Assembly: GCF_002754375.1 (NCBI RefSeq)
Contig: NZ_PEFF01000001.1
Coordinates: 2,872,501-2,936,500 of the forward strand
Origin: Variovorax sp. 54
GTDB lineage: Bacteria > Pseudomonadota > Gammaproteobacteria > Burkholderiales > Burkholderiaceae_C
Direction: 5' to 3'
DNA length: 64,000 nucleotides
The position numbers and the translations under genes are program-made. Within the stretch, counting starts at the first letter, position 1. Each line of letters opens with the position of its first letter. The notes under the pieces were generated by a model. It saw nothing but the letters and a program-made list of their open reading frames with translations. It had not been told where the DNA came from and searched no databases. This document shows positions 63,483-64,000 of the stretch, piece after piece.

Positions 63483-64000
63483 TTTCCTGCTCCCCCTGCC
63501 TGCACCGGCACTTGCGCCGGCGCCTGAACTGCCGCTGCTGCGCGCGGCACACCAATCTCCGCGACCGTCGGCGGCAGCACCGTGCCGCGCAGGCCCTTGC
63601 CTTGCGGCGAATCGCCGCCCGAACCGGCCGACTGCGTGTTCTGGATCACGCGCAGCTTGACGGTCACGCTCGCGTTGTCGCGCGCCCACGTGAGCTCGAA
63701 GCTGCCGTCGGGCAACTTCGTGCGCTGCGCCGTGCTCAGCAGGCGCTCCAGGCCGAAGTTGCCTGGCTCGTTGATCAGCTCGACCGTGCGCCCGTCGAAG
63801 GTGACGGCGGTGATCTTCGCGCCCGGCGTGCCCTGTGCGTTGGGCCAGACAAAGTTGGACCACTGCGGCGGCGTGTTGCGGTAGCGCAGCTGCTGGCCGT
63901 CGATTTCCACCATGTATTCCGTGAGGCCCGACACGGGCTGCGGCAGGATCTGGAACAGCGTCTGCGGCTGCGCGCTGCCGCCGGCACCGGCCGCAGCACC
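63479..64000 (-). CDS. tssM: T6SS membrane protein TssM (IcmF), C-terminal part only
   Basis: The last ~173 codons of tssM; the gene continues past the right edge. The visible part GLTEYMVEIDGQQLRYRNTP, PQWSNFVWPNAQGTPGAKIT, ERLLSTAQRTKLPDGSFELT is the conserved periplasmic C-terminal domain of TssM/ImcF that binds TssJ. The final ~30 residues are Ala/Gln/Val/Pro rich. Coupled by a 4-base overlap to tagF. Confidence 0.9.
   Translation of the reverse strand, partial: GAAAGAGGSAQPQTLFQILPQPVSGLTEYMVEIDGQQLRYRNTPPQWSNFVWPNAQGTPGAKITAVTFDGRTVELINEPGNFGLERLLSTAQRTKLPDGSFELTWARDNASVTVKLRVIQNTQSAGSGGDSPQGKGLRGTVLPPTVAEIGVPRAAAAVQAPAQVPVQAGGAGK

Overview
The window is GC-rich chromosomal DNA that I read as a betaproteobacterium of the Burkholderiales, most likely Comamonadaceae (Variovorax/Acidovorax-like). 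The reasons are a Bug-type solute-binding protein, a DUF1840 protein, an anthraniloyl-CoA type aromatic operon, a ribosomal spc-alpha cluster that starts at rplN, and a complete-looking T6SS cluster with TagF and a divergent tssJKLA block. The taxonomic call is inference from gene content and order; no 16S gene is present.

Left part (1-12.2 kb) is accessory metabolism: the 5' part of a xylose-binding protein gene (xylF), a gene-free stretch (441-878) that looks like a replication origin (perfect DnaA box, GC-rich spacer, TAC/TAG trios, AT-rich tract) although no dnaA is present, a TetR regulator divergent from a flavin monooxygenase fused to an HSL-type esterase, a periplasmic binding protein, an orphan pair of 2-oxoacid/acetoin dehydrogenase E1 subunits, MarR and LysR regulators, an SDR oxidoreductase, a Bug solute-binding protein, DUF1840 and a cyclopropane-fatty-acid-synthase-like methyltransferase.

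12.2-19.3 kb is one tightly coupled operon for CoA-dependent aerobic degradation of an aromatic acid, best read as 2-aminobenzoate (anthranilate): bifunctional monooxygenase/OYE reductase, MarR regulator, enoyl-CoA hydratase, acyl-CoA dehydrogenase, acid-CoA ligase and a Rid-family protein. It has a good sigma70 promoter with a MarR-like palindrome between the -35 and -10 boxes, and terminators at its end.

19.4-28.6 kb (minus strand) is translation machinery: initiator tRNA-fMet behind the spc-alpha cluster rplN-rplX-rplE-rpsN-rpsH-rplF-rplR-rpsE-rpmD-rplO-secY-rpmJ-rpsM-rpsK-rpsD-rpoA-rplQ. A TTGACA-17-CACAAT promoter sits directly upstream of rplN; rpsQ is absent at this end. 28.6-33.8 kb holds housekeeping genes: a phytase-like-domain lipoprotein, proC, a MaoC-type dehydratase, ubiA, dps and oxyR.

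33.8-64 kb is a type VI secretion locus. Minus strand: lipoprotein-tssB-tssC-hcp-tssE-tssF-tssG-clpV-vgrG, then DUF4123 adaptor, a VasX/BTH_I2691-like pore-forming effector, putative membrane immunity/accessory proteins, a second vgrG with a transthyretin-like tail, an unrecognised toxin and its likely immunity protein. Plus strand: tssJ-tssK-tssL-tssA. Minus strand again at the right edge: an OmpA-family protein, tagF and the C-terminal part of tssM running off the window. The two vgrG-effector modules are the least explained and most novel part of the window; the origin-like element is the most unexpected non-coding feature.
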